DNA of 38,946 nucleotides, from the NCBI GenBank assembly GCA_037176905.1, contig JBBBWG010000016.1, forward strand, positions 1 to 38,946. The letters run 5' to 3'. The number at the start of each line of letters is the position of its first letter. Position 1 is the stretch's first letter. A program made the position numbers and the translations under genes. Below are positions 19,420 through 30,490 of this stretch, piece after piece. The notes beneath the pieces were generated by a model. It did no database searches and was not told where the DNA came from. It saw only the letters and a program-made list of their open reading frames with translations. The DNA comes from Azolla pinnata. Taxonomy: Eukaryota > Streptophyta > Polypodiopsida > Salviniales > Salviniaceae.

Positions 19420-22400
19420 ATGGCCATGGCCGTAGCTTGCTCCGCCATCGCCATGGAAGCTCTGCAGATCCACGCTTCTTCCCACCTTCTCCTCCCCCAT
19501 CGCCAATCCCTCGCTCACGGCCTTCGTCTCCCCGTCCCCCCGCGGAGTCGTCGCCCTGCCCAACGCCTCCTCCTCCTCCACATCGCCTGCAACCTCCCCG
19601 GCCAAGGCAACGATCAGAAGAATCTCCATCGCCCCGCCCCTGCCTCGGAGCACAGACGGAAGGTTGCGAGCGGATTCAGAGAGGATCGCCGCAGGAAGAG
19701 AGGGTCTTTCCGGCTGTCTCTCAGAGCTCGGCTCCGCCTCCTGCTTCGGGCCCTTCCCAGATTGTCTCCTTCCACTCTTGCCCTCCTTCTCCGAGGCTTT
19801 CCCCCTCTGCAAAATCGAGCTCATCAGAAACAGGTAGCTCTCTCTCTTCTCGTGGCTTGCGCTCTGTCGCTAGGATTGCTTTGTTTGAAGGTCACGTCTG
19901 TTCCATCCCCTCATTCTGTTCCCTATTCGGACCTTGTCAAATACCTAGACTCGGGGGCTGTGAGCTCCGTCCTCTTCGAAGAAGGATCGAGACAGGTCTT
20001 GTTCAATATGAAGCCAGGTGAAGAGACCTCTGAGAATGGCCTCAGGAATCCTACTCTTCCTCTTTCGAGCTCTTCAGCGGCGAAGAAGCTCATCATCGCT
20101 CACCGCGATCCGGTGACGGTATATAGTAGTGATGGAAATGTGGCAGATGGCTCAGAGATGGAAGCTATCCTCTCTGCTCCAAATGAGATGCCAGGAGCAA
20201 TCGAAGAAGACATGTTTAAGCATTTGCAAAGTCATGCTTTGCAAAGCTCGACGCAAGTTCACGATGAAACGGTGAATGGAGTAGGGATCGACAGCCCTTC
20301 TCAAAGCCACGGAGAAACAACCGATGATACTGCAGAGAGTATTGATGAGCTATCATCACCGCATAATAGTGATGGTGCAACGGGTAGAAAGAAAGAATGG
20401 GAAGCGATCAAGTCGATCGGAGCTTCTTTCAAGTCAGTATTTCGCATTCCCGAAGGGATGTTGAAGGCAAAGCCCCAACCATGGCGGTATGTGACTAGAC
20501 GAATCGAGAATGATGAAGCTTACTTATTAGGGTTGATGAGAGAAAAGGGGGTGAGATATAGATCTGCACCTCAATCGATGAGTGCTTCTCTAAGAGCTAC
20601 TCTGTTTACCATCCTCTCCTTATGGATTCCTCTCGCTCCACTCTTCTGGCTCATGTACAAACAGTTCTCAAGTAGCAATTCCGCAGCCCAAAAGAAGCAT
20701 TTGGGCAGTATCCGTGTAAAGTTCGAAGATGTCGCTGGTGTCGATGAAGCAAAAGTTGAGCTGGTAGAGGTATTACTCTCTTTTTCCTCGCTAGGTGGTT
20801 CTTTTGCTCCATTTTACGTTCTGCTGGTATTATTTCTGATTTGTTAATTGTTAACAAGCATGTGTGACATCTACATCTACGCCCAAAGTTGAGCTGGTAG
20901 AGATATTGCCGTCTTTTGCCCCTTTAAATGCTTTTGTCGTTGTTTCAGCTCGATTGTAAGTTCTGTTGATCTTGTTTCCAATTGTGTTTATTGTTGAGAA
21001 ATATGTGTGGTATCCATGCCTATTCTCAGTATGCATCAATGCACACACAATGTTGCTTTCTATGCACAATATTGATTGATCAATAAGTAGGAAGAGGAGA
21101 TGATTCTGTTCCCCTCACATGCAGGAAAGAAATCGTGAATGGTTTTTAACTCCAATACGAAATTCTACCAGTTTTACGAGAAACTGTTTCTAGTACCCCT
21201 TAGCTGATTTAGTTTCATTCTTTTCTTGACCTTTTTATTTGTGATTCTCTGTTACTTCCTTAATTTTTTTTGTGGTTTTTCTTAACTTCCATAAATATTA
21301 TTGATGTATGTGCAAACTGTTTTGTTATTATGGAAATTTATATGTACACATATTATCAAATATGTCAACATATAGTTGAATGTATAAACTCATGGAAACC
21401 AGTCCATCAACCATCCTTATTGTTCTATCTAACCTCCTTCCCCTTTTTCTCTCCATTTTACCGTTTATACTCCAATTTACCCTTTATTTATTTATCCTTA
21501 TTCTACTCCTCTACTTTCCTCTATTCCCACCAGTTTCCCACATGTGGGTAAGCCAACAATCAACATGTGTTTTGGTTGTGTACACAATGCCCATTCAAAG
21601 CAAGGGTAGGCTACAAGATGCAAAGATCAAGAAGCAAAGTGAATCTACCACTTGTCATGATCCTTATACATTTGAGTGTTTAAAAAATGAAAAGCAATCA
21701 TCGAGGCTAATGTCACAATCGTGATGGCATTAGTAATTTACAAGACAACTTGTCAGCGGGTTTTATTATTGCCTGAACAATTGCGAACTGCGCCCGGTAA
21801 ATCGTTTGCTTGCAAATAAGATTTTCATTTAAATATTTCTGAATAAATTCTGCTTACATCCTGAGGCAGCACTTCTGGCTAGATAACTGCTTCTTTTTAA
21901 TTGATATGCAGGCGTGCTTTTACTCAATTCTGAGGGCACTTCTTACCCTCAAGTTTTTTTTTCTAGTTTTCTTGAGCATTTGATATCTGTGATACTCGCA
22001 CTTGTTTTTTTGATAGGATTGCAAGTACGAGGACACCAAATCATGATAAATTAGTATTGAACTTGGCTTGCGACTGTTTAGGTTTAATGCAGGAGTAATT
22101 GCTACCTTAGAAACATACCACTTTAGCCAGAAGGCTAAAGTTCAAGAGTATGGATTCTATCCTTCAAAAATTCAAGAGTATGGCATTTTTATAATTAGTA
22201 CCACGATCTTACAGATATTAAGTTAGCAGATTTCACATGTACATTCCAGCCTGTATGAAAGAAACAGACAGGAAATAGTTATTTTATGCCTTGTTAAATA
22301 CCATGTATCCCATAGGTGGGTATTTGCCTTGAGGCATAAAGAGTTAAGTTGGATCAGGTTATCCGACATGTCTGGCTGTCCCATCTTAATAAAGGTATGT

Positions 22401-24181
22401 ATATCGGATACCCTGAAAACCCCTTTTGGTGGTGAAAATGTCATTATATATAAGAAACAACGTACAAGAAGATTATAATGGCGTAATTCATGGCATTAAA
22501 AGCGCTTATCGAAGATAATAAACTGATCATATGAATCCGTCAAAAGGGATAGCAGTTATGAATTTACTGCTGTTTGAGTACTTGAAAGAGGATGAACTGT
22601 TAAGAAAGGTCATCAAAGAATGTGTATCTTCCCTTCCTTCAGTCTAGAAGAGCGACCATTTCTTTAATTGTGACGTGGGTCATTATGAAAAATTTTGGAC
22701 GCACATATGGATTGAAAATGTCCTGCATTTGTCCATGATAGCTGTATTCAAGTTGTAGGCTGTGACCTCTTTTATTCAATCTTGATTGTTTTACGTGGTT
22801 TCTGAAATATTCATGAATGGACATGCATGTTATCTAAGTACAAGTGCTTCAAGTTTCAGCTTCTTTGGTTTTGAACTTATGGAACATGCAATCTTTCCTG
22901 CTTACAGATTGTTTCTTGCCTTAGAGGAACTATGGATTTTAGAAGGTTAGGTGCAAAGCTACCCAAGGGGGTTCTTCTTGTGGGGCCTCCTGGTACAGGA
23001 AAGACACTACTCGCCCGAGCTGTTGCTGGAGAGGCTGGGGTACCATTTTTTGCAGCATCTGCTAGCGAGTTTGTGGAGATGTTTGTTGGCCGTGGAGCAG
23101 CACGAATCCGAGAACTATTCAGCAGTGCCCGGAAATATTCACCCTCTATCATTTTCATTGACGAGCTTGATGCGGTTGGAGGCCGACGTGGTAGAAGCTT
23201 CAATGATGAGAGGGACCAGACCCTGAATCAAGTAGAGTAAATGGTGTATATATCATGTTTGTGAAAAATGCCTCACTTTGTTTCATTGGAAAATGTAGTA
23301 ATATTTCTTCTACTTCCTGAAGTTATTGACAGAAATGGATGGATTTGAGTCAGAGACAGGTGTACTAGTTATAGCTGCAACAAACCGAGCAGAAGCACTC
23401 GATCCGGCACTTTGTAGGCCTGGCCGATTCTCTCGCAAGGTCTTTGTAAAGGAGCCTGACTTCAATGGTAGACAACAGATATTAGCAGTCCATATGCGTG
23501 GCATCCCTATGGAAGGTGATGTTAAAGCTGCCCAAAGCATAGTGGCCTCAATCACTGCAGGTTTTGTCGGTGCAGACCTTGCCAATGTCGTGAATGAGGC
23601 TGCGTTGCTTGCAGTTCGTACAGGTAAAAGTAGAAGATCGTATCTGTTCTAACATTCCTAAATTTGTAACTTCAAACGCTGCATTATCTATCATATTGTT
23701 GGCCTAATAATTTGAGTATTGTGAGGTCTTGGATTAAAAATGCCTATTTTTAGTGGGTAGTTACATTTTTGTTGTGTGGGTAGCTGGGATTTGATATTCC
23801 AAACTAGTGGGTAGTATGTAGATTGAACCCCAAACATCCCCAACTGAGTCAATTCCATTCGACTGTCGAGCCATCATCATATGACGATGTTGCTCAATCT
23901 GACCGCGGAAGTTGAAAATAAACGTTGTTATCAGGGATAGGACTGGTGCAAGTTTTCAAGCTTTTCATAATTTCCGTTGCGTAAAATAACAAGAATGGTT
24001 GGCAGGGAGAGAAGCTGTGACTATTGAGGATCTGAAAGAAGCAGTGGACAGGGTGAAATTTGGCGTCGGAAACAAGCCTATGATCTCCGGTGCAGTGGAG
24101 AGGATGTTTGATTGGTTGCAACAACCTAAAGCATCGAAATCTCCTCCATCAGGATATGAAGCACCTTCTTGGAATGGTTGA
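19420..24181 (+). CDS. Protease-dead plastid FtsH-like AAA protein, FTSHi3-like
   Basis: Exons 19420-20769, 22908-23231, 23323-23623 and 24006-24181 join in phase to 716 aa. Residues 1-~130 are Ser/Arg/Ala/Leu-rich, transit-peptide-like. Hydrophobic segments lie near 138-158 and 389-415 around the FtsH intermembrane region ([20 protein letters not shown]). The AAA module has [11 protein letters not shown], Walker A GPPGTGKT (476-483), pore motif FVG (509-511), Walker [11 protein letters not shown] (Asp535/Glu536), sensor Asn579, and arginine fingers Arg590/Arg593 in RPGRF. ATPase activity therefore looks intact. After [20 protein letters not shown] the protein ends; the M41 zinc-peptidase domain with HEXXH is absent. 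This matches the short Arabidopsis FTSHi3 (At3g02450) better than FTSHi1/2/4/5, which keep a degenerate peptidase domain. FtsHi proteins act in the plastid envelope. The start is the first of two near ATGs (19420, 19426). Confidence 0.9.
20752..21013 (+). repeat. Tandem duplication of the exon 1/intron 1 boundary
   Basis: AAAGTTGAGCTGGTAGAG, the last 18 coding bases of exon 1, recurs at 20885-20902 inside intron 1. The following ~110 bp also align loosely, from 'tattactctcttttt' / 'tattgccgtctttt' to 'tgtgtgacatc' / 'tgtgtggtatc'. The offset is about 133 bp. The first copy keeps the donor GAG|GTATTA; the second reads GAGATATTG and has lost the GT. Reading through the first copy meets TAA at 20845, so the first donor must be the functional one. 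Confidence 0.8.
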
Positions 24182-25315
24182 CGATTCATGCAGTCTGAAG
24201 TAGATAGAAGCTTTGTTGGAGAGCTTCATTCAAGCTGTGATCACATCGGATGACCCCGACCCGATCCCTGGAATGTAAGTCTTATAGAGATTATGCTCTC
24301 TTTCGGAATCCTTACAAGCTAGTTCCGATCTGGACTTTACAGATTCTAGCGTATTTCTTTCCGGAAACTGTCGATATCAGAGTGTGTCGAGACATTCTGT
24401 ATCGTAGCTGGAATGATAGATTTGTAACCATGGAAACAGCCATGGAACTTCCGATCGAGCCTGTGGAACTCGGGATGAGAAATCTCTTCTTTCTCTTGGT
24501 ATTTGGACTCTGATTCTATAGACATGTTGGATACCATTGTCATCTTGAGGTTGCATTGATTTAGAAGCCAGAGTATGGATGATATGAATTCGTCGAGCTA
24601 CAAATCATTGAACTACTGTTTCTGCTCGGCATTTTTGGAATCCGATCGACGCAGCTGCAAAACGGATGCTCGATTTCGGCTTTGCATTTATTGGTAGAAG
24701 TCAAAAGTAGCTACAGCGAAAGATGCAGGCGAAAACTTGCACCAGAATGATTCTTTGGGTGCGATAAGATACAAGCTCCTTTTTGCGCTTGTGGGGCTTG
24801 CTGGATCATATGCTTGGAACTGTTTCCTTTCGTAATACCTATTTAATTAGAGTCGTCAGTAGCAGATTAAGAAGATTTTCTTTTCTTATAGCTCATATAT
24901 ATAGCAAATGAGTGTTGAAGGGCAGTGATAGAGAAAATTGTCGATACGGTTACAGAACCCAACCACTAGAATGGATCGGTTTCAGTTAATGATTTCATTT
25001 GGGTGGGGGGAGGGGGGGGGTTGAAGATCAAGAATAAGCTTGTGATTATGGGATTGAACATCAGACATGTCTCACACTCCTACGGCTTTGAGGTAGGCTC
25101 CATGATGAAGACGATGATGACGACGACGATGATGATTAGAAGCCAAATCGATCAATTGATTGGTCATGGAGCAAGCCCGATCCACAAGGAGGGGGGTGTC
25201 TGAATCTGGGGGGCCAAAAAATCGATGGGGGCAATGGCGATCGGTATGTACAAGAAGGCAGTGCAGCAAACAAACTATGGCGATGTCAGTTGGAGCTAGC
25301 TAGCTAGGCGAAAAA
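24182..25315. other. FtsH-like gene 3' UTR and the space between convergent genes
   Basis: The plus-strand FtsH-like gene and the minus-strand RING gene converge here, so both 3' UTRs fall in this stretch. A G-rich run at 25001-25021 (GGGT, six G, A, nine or more G) could form a G-quadruplex. An imperfect (GAYGAY)n run lies near 25100-25135. No gene seen. Confidence 0.5.
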
Positions 25316-25374
25316 CTGGCAAAACCTGGCAAGAAACTGGCAAGAAACTGGCAAGAAATTGGCAAGAAACTGGC
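25316..25374. repeat. 11-bp tandem repeat
   Basis: CTGGCAAGAAA units start at about 25326, 25337, 25348, 25359 and 25370, with a preceding partial unit at 25316. The array abuts the stop codon of the minus-strand RING gene (25384-25382), so it would be in its 3' UTR. Confidence 0.9.
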
Positions 25375-25381
25375 ATGGAGA

Positions 25382-27864
25382 TCAAGAAACTATATTGTGA
25401 GAAGAAGGCACAGCATTCATCGGCGGCGCGATGCCGGAAGCCGTCCGAATGTCATGCTTGCAGAGCGGGCATGTCGGGCGCTGTCTGAACCACTCGTCGA
25501 TGCAGCTGGCGTGGAAGACGTGGCAGCATCTCAGCTTCCGGAGCTGGACCCCCTCCGAGTAGTCGGCGAGGCAGATGCAGCACGAGTCCTGGGCAAAGAG
25601 AGTTTGTTTCCGATTCGATTCCCCAAAATAAAAAAGAAACAGGAAGAAAAACCCCCGCGATCTTGATTCGTTTTTAAAGAGTTTATTCGAGCTTCTGCAG
25701 ACCGCAATTCGCAGTTATCCTGTTAACTCAGTTATTAAATTACCCTGTAATAGCGTTTCCTGTCGCGGATGGATAGAGCAGAGCAGAATAGAGCTCGGGC
25801 ATTTTCCATTCTTTACATTCAAAGCATGGCTATCTTGCCTTAATGGAGCTTAAGCCCCTCCTCCTCTTGCCTCCGTATACATTAATTAGCACGCGATTAG
25901 CGCACCTTAATCTTGATTGTCAAATGAGCTTCATTCGATTTATTAGCATCGCGTCACACTCTAGGATCACGCTAAGTTAACAACAATCTGATCCATGATA
26001 TTCAAAAGCAAGAAAGGTGTGGCCTTGACGCAAACTTTAGGGCCCAAACTTTAACACCTTGTAAGGGCTCTGTGTGTGTATGTGTGGTCCATGAGACAAA
26101 TAATACAGTAATGGGATGTGTGACCTAATCATCAATTGATCACGTGTGAGCGATTGAGGATATATCTATCTATCTATCTATCTATTGATCGATCAATTAC
26201 ATGTGGTCGATTGAGGAGATATATATCTATCAATCAATCATGAGTGATCCAAAAGCTCACCCATTCCATCCTTTTGATGTGATATTGGGTCTACTCTCGA
26301 TGAATCCTCCACCAATGTCGTTATAACCATGGCTTTCTTTCCAGCATTCAATTGTCGGCCTTCAATTGTTGCGCGCCGAAGCTTCGTGAATCCTATGCCT
26401 GATTCATTCCATCATTGCAAAAGGTGGAAGGAAGCAAGCAACGTTTCTACGAATCGATCAAAAGGAACTTGGATGGAGCTCTTTTCGGTTTCGGGACGAG
26501 CGATCTGATCCGATCCGAGCCAGTCAATTAGAAACCGGAGATTCAAAGGAAGGATTGGGTTTCCTAACAACACTCGGGATTGGGATGAGGATGCAATCGG
26601 TAAAGAACCTTCCTAACGTTTGCTTTCGGTTGATATGACCCATGACACAAAGCGTACAATTATGTGCGTGTATGTATCTAACACATATGGGGATCATTTC
26701 TTTAAGGAAGAGAGGGGGCTAAACTCTGTATTGGTGGTGGTTACATGTAATTAATAGACCGTGAGCTAATATGGAAATAAGAAGAAGAACATTTTGACTA
26801 ATTGAGATTCTTGGGTATGTGGTATATAGATGGAGCTTGAAAAATGGTTTTTTATTTGATGAGTTTTCACGAGTATCTCGACGAATATGTAACATAAAAG
26901 GGAAGCTTGATTTGACCGTTTTTACAATTATGTTATATGAGAACTTTTGTCCTGAGAGAAGAATATTACAACACCTTAGACATATCGCTACTTTTGAAGT
27001 AAGTTACGATCTCAAGGGTTTATTCATTTTTAATTTTTTGTCTAGCCATGTTTTAATCGAGAACGTATAATCACGAAAAGAAAGGTCTTGAATTTTTGAG
27101 GAACATTTTGAGACAAATCTTTTTCACAAAAAAATACATGGACAATATGGAAAAAAAAACCGATGCACGAAAGTTTTCAAAGGCAAGGAACAATGAAAGG
27201 AAATATGACTAGGAATGAGAAATACTGTGCATGGTCAATTTGAGAAGCAACATATTCAATGGGACACGTATTCGGAAACTATGTTACTCAATGACATGCC
27301 AGTTTCTCCCTCACATGTCCTAGCAAATGGCCTAAACTGCAAACCACTATGTACAGGAAGGTGTTTATTGGTACTCGGCGTCGTTTACGCCCAGGACGTA
27401 TTGTTTTATAACTAAAGACATGACATTTCTCAATAAATACACATACTGTAAACTTCAGCCTTATGACTATTGATTTTTGATGACTAATGGAAGGGTATTT
27501 CTTCTGGGACAAAAGCAGGGGAGGAGAAAGGAGAAGAAAGAAAGAAAGAGATTAGTACCGTGGAGAGGGTTGATGAGCCGGAGATGGCGCGATGGAAGGG
27601 GAGCACAGGGAGCGTTTCGAGGAGCGCCGCGTCGAGGTCCGCGGGGACGCGGAGCCCTTTGGCATCTGCGGAGTCGGGATCGGCGTCTGCGTCGAAGCAG
27701 ATGTCGGCGGCAATGTGCGACGCGAGTGTGGAGAAGACGAGAACGCAGACCATGGCCACGGTGCCCGCGCATGCGCATGCCAGCGGCGCCGGCAGTGCCC
27801 AGCACCCTCCCACAACCACGACTGCCCTCGACACACTGGTGCCAGAAATCCATCAACGAATGCG

Positions 27865-27904
<40 letters not shown>

Positions 27905-29783
27905 GCAAACAACAACAACTAGAGCAGCAACAACAACAACTATAACAACAACAACAACAACAACAACAAACAACAACAACTATAACAACAACAACAACAA
28001 CAAACAACAAACAACAACTAGAGAAGCAGCAGCAACAACAACAACAACAAACAACAACAACAACAACTATAACAACAACAAACAACAACAACAACAACTA
28101 TAAACAACTATAACAACAACAACAAACAACAACTAGAGCAGGAGCAGCAACAACGACAACAACAAACAACAACAACTATAAGCAACAACAACAAACAACA
28201 CCAACAAACAACAACTATAGCAACAACAACAACAAACAACACCATCAACAACAACAAACAACAACAGCTCATGTATCCGCTCTAATAGATAACAGAGTGC
28301 CCTGAGCTCTCTATTTTCAACAACAACAACTATAACAACAACAACAACAAACAACACCAACAACAACAACAACAACAACAAACAACAACAGCTCATGTAT
28401 CCGCTCTAATAGATAACAGAGTGCCCTGAGCTCTCTATTTTTTGTTTTGTTTTGTTTTACGAGCCGGTATCCAAGGGTTTCTAAACTAGGCCTACTGTTC
28501 CCATCCCATTAGCGTCGACGCAATCCCATTCTCTCGATCCCCCGTAAATAGTGACGCTATATTGCTTCTTCTTCTTCGTCTATCGATCCCCAAATTAGAG
28601 GCTCGGCGAGTGTTGATCCACTAGTTACAACTGAATCTGCGCTAAGCACGGTCGCGAAGGAAGAAAGATTAGCGTGCGTGCACACTAGCCATGGACATGA
28701 TCCAGACAGACGTTCCGTTTGTCGAATACAATTGCGAATCGACCGCATGCATGCACATTAATTATGGGCATGATTGCATGCAAATGAAGGAAGATTAGCT
28801 GGATGAATATGATTAACGGCCATTTAAGATGAGCGTGTATCAATGATCAGCCAGACTAGCTGTTTCGAGCATAACCATTCACTGGCTTCTATATCGACGT
28901 AGTGTTCACACCATAGGGTCAGCTATGGTCAGCTATTTGTAGGTGAGCCTCTAGCACTAAATGGTAGAGCCAGATGAAATTTACTCGAGATTAGTCGACT
29001 GATATTGATCGAGATCATGACTCGGGCATCGACGATCGAGATGACTAGCCTACCGATGATTGAGATCGACGTAAACTAGTGCACCGATGATCGAGATCGT
29101 TAGCGGGCTAATTATATAATGATTGGCCGAGGAGTGACAATGTGCATCGTCGACCGAGATCATTAGCGGGCAAATAATGATCGATCGATCGATCGATGAG
29201 TGACATGTGCAATCGAAGATCGAGTAATTTAGCGGGCTGATAATGGTTGCTCGATGAGTGATATGTGCAGCCAAGATCGAGTAATTAGCGGGCTAATAAT
29301 GATCGCTCGATGAGCCATGGCACGCGCATCGAAGATCGAGTAGTTAGCGGGCTAATTAATTATGATTTGCTCGACGCGTGCTGCATCGGCGACGATAGAG
29401 GCAATTAGTGGGCTAATTAATCGCTCGATGTGAGATGCATCGGCGGCGATCGAGATAATTAGGGATTAATTAGGGGCTAATTAATCGCTCGACAAAGTAC
29501 TGCATCGGCGCTGATCGACATAATTACAGCGATGATCGAGACGATTTAGCGAGCTAAATTAACGGCCATGGCGGATCAGGCGCAGCTAATTGCAGCATGG
29601 AATGGGGGAAAGATATAATCACAGAAAGGGGGTTTTGATCAAGAATCATTACCTCCAAAGAGCTCCGATGAGATGGCGGTGGGAGGGGGCGCTGGATAAA
29701 GGAGAGTAGTGGGCGAAGCACAGAGCGCCCACAAAGAACCAAGCGGTAAACACATAATCCAGGGCTCGATGGAGCATATCCAT
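25382..29783 (-). CDS. Membrane RING-H2 finger protein, probable E3 ubiquitin ligase
   Basis: Minus-strand exons 29783-29653, 27835-27559 and 25588-25382 join in phase to 204 aa. Exon 1 begins MDMLHRALDYVFTAWFFVGA, a membrane segment, and ends at W|GTAATG in phase 2. Exon 2 follows GGCACCAG and gives a second hydrophobic region (SRAVVVVGGCWALPAPL to VCVLVFSTLASHI), then an acidic linker and DLDAALLETLPVLPFHRAI, the stretch usually preceding such RINGs. Exon 3 after TTTGCCCAG holds the RING: C139-C142, C157-H159, H162-C165, C176-C179, with Trp169 and CPLCK. These proteins recruit E2 enzymes at endomembranes. Introns are 1.8 and 2.0 kb and repeat-filled. The frame match at both junctions is the main support; exon 3 is near certain, exons 1-2 likely. 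An alternative short form could start at ATG 27753. Confidence 0.82.
26150..26250. repeat. (ATCT)n with a direct repeat, in the RING gene intron 2
   Basis: CGATTGAGGA(GA)TATAT occurs near 26151 and 26208, with (ATCT)n between, then ATCAATCAATCAT. Intron 2 (25589-27558) otherwise shows no gene. Confidence 0.75.
27868..28442. repeat. (CAA)n array with an embedded 124-bp duplication
   Basis: AAC/CAA triplets, broken by ACTATAA and ACTAGAG steps, fill most of 27868-28390. The unique phrase CTCATGTATCCGCTCTAATA and its continuation to CTCTCTATTTT occur at 28267-28317 and again at 28391-28441, offset 124 bp. The array is in intron 1 of the minus-strand RING gene. Poly-Gln/Asn/Thr and poly-Cys/Val frames across it are artefacts of the triplets. 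Confidence 0.95.
29030..29560. repeat. Minisatellite, ~60-bp unit, 8 copies, in RING gene intron 1
   Basis: Variants of TTAGCGGGCTAATTAAT recur at about 29100, 29163, 29229, 29285, 29344, 29405, 29470 and 29545. They alternate with 'gatcgctcgatgagtgacatgtgcatcg' and 'gatcgagat'. Spacing is 56-75 bp. Copies are diverged. Confidence 0.88.
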
Positions 29784-29893
29784 GGCAGAAAATGGATTCA
29801 GAATCTGCACAAGCTCACAGAACTTCAGTCAAAAGGATTAGATCTTCTTTCTTCTCTCTTCTTCCCTCAACTTGTATATGATCTTCTTCTCTC

Positions 29894-29901
29894 TATATAT
29901 G
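29894..29901 (-). promoter_or_regulatory. Candidate TATA box of the RING-H2 gene
   Basis: Minus strand reads CATATATAG about 110 bp upstream of the ATG at 29783, so a start near 29865 with a leader of about 80 nt would fit. The segment between is pyrimidine/purine-skewed as in plant leaders. Confidence 0.4.
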
Positions 29902-30029
29902 TGTATGTATACACACTTTTTTGGGGCAGTGGCTTTTGGGGAGACTTGAACCAGTGACTTTTCACAAAACCATGGTGCTACTCACACCCACCAGCACTTG
30001 GGCAACAGTGCCATCGGAAGGAAAAACGA

Positions 30030-30490
30030 TCGGTCACAGGATCGCGATCGCGATCGCGATCGAGATCGAGATCGACTGCGTTCGGATCGGCCAGAGGGGC
30101 CCCGTGTCTGCGTCCGATTCCGAGCCCGAATCCAAGAGTCGTGTGTCTCGATCTCTGTATGTAAATGCATGTCTACCTGTGCCCGATTCCGTGTCCGAGT
30201 CCGAGTCTGTGTTTGAATCTGCAATGTGTGCATGCATGTCCGGGTTCGTTCGCGTCCAAGCCCAAGTCTGTGTCCGAATTTGTATCTGCACGCCTGTGTA
30301 CGATTCCTCTAAGCCTGTGTCCGATTCCGAGTCCGAGTTTGTGGTCTGAATCTGTATGTATGCTTTGTGTCCGATTCTCCGAGCCTGGGCCCGACTGTGT
30401 TTGTGTCTGAATTCGCATGCCTATGCCCGATATTCTCCAAGTTTGAGTCCTGTGTCTGAATGAATCTGTATGTATGTATGTATGTATGCA
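30030..30490. repeat. Degenerate minisatellite upstream of the RING-H2 gene
   Basis: It starts with (GATCGC/GATCGA)n at about 30041-30075. It continues with repeats of TGTGTCCGATTC(C)GAG and TGTCTGAATCTGTATGTATGC; the second motif recurs near 30208, 30270, 30341, 30402 and 30452 (50-71 bp apart). It ends in (GTAT)n at about 30470-30487. Frames on both strands stay open through it because of the repeat, not because of coding. Confidence 0.85.

Noticed and set aside
19009..20847. Single 612-codon plus-strand frame
   Set aside because: Its first part is antisense to the PPR fragment, then runs through a triplet repeat and 100 N. Only the part from ATG 19420 to the donor at 20769 is real coding sequence.
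24992..25021. G-rich run as a regulatory G-quadruplex
   Set aside because: The run is real but lies between convergent gene ends; without transcript ends no role can be claimed.
27477..28103. Frames with poly-Gln, poly-Asn or poly-Cys/Val
   Set aside because: Translations of the (CAA)n array in a RING gene intron; on the minus strand only 27559-27835 is supported, in a different frame.
29921..30418. Several overlapping frames on both strands with Arg/Asp/Ser repeats
   Set aside because: They follow a degenerate minisatellite that lacks stops in several frames; no start context, splice site or domain.
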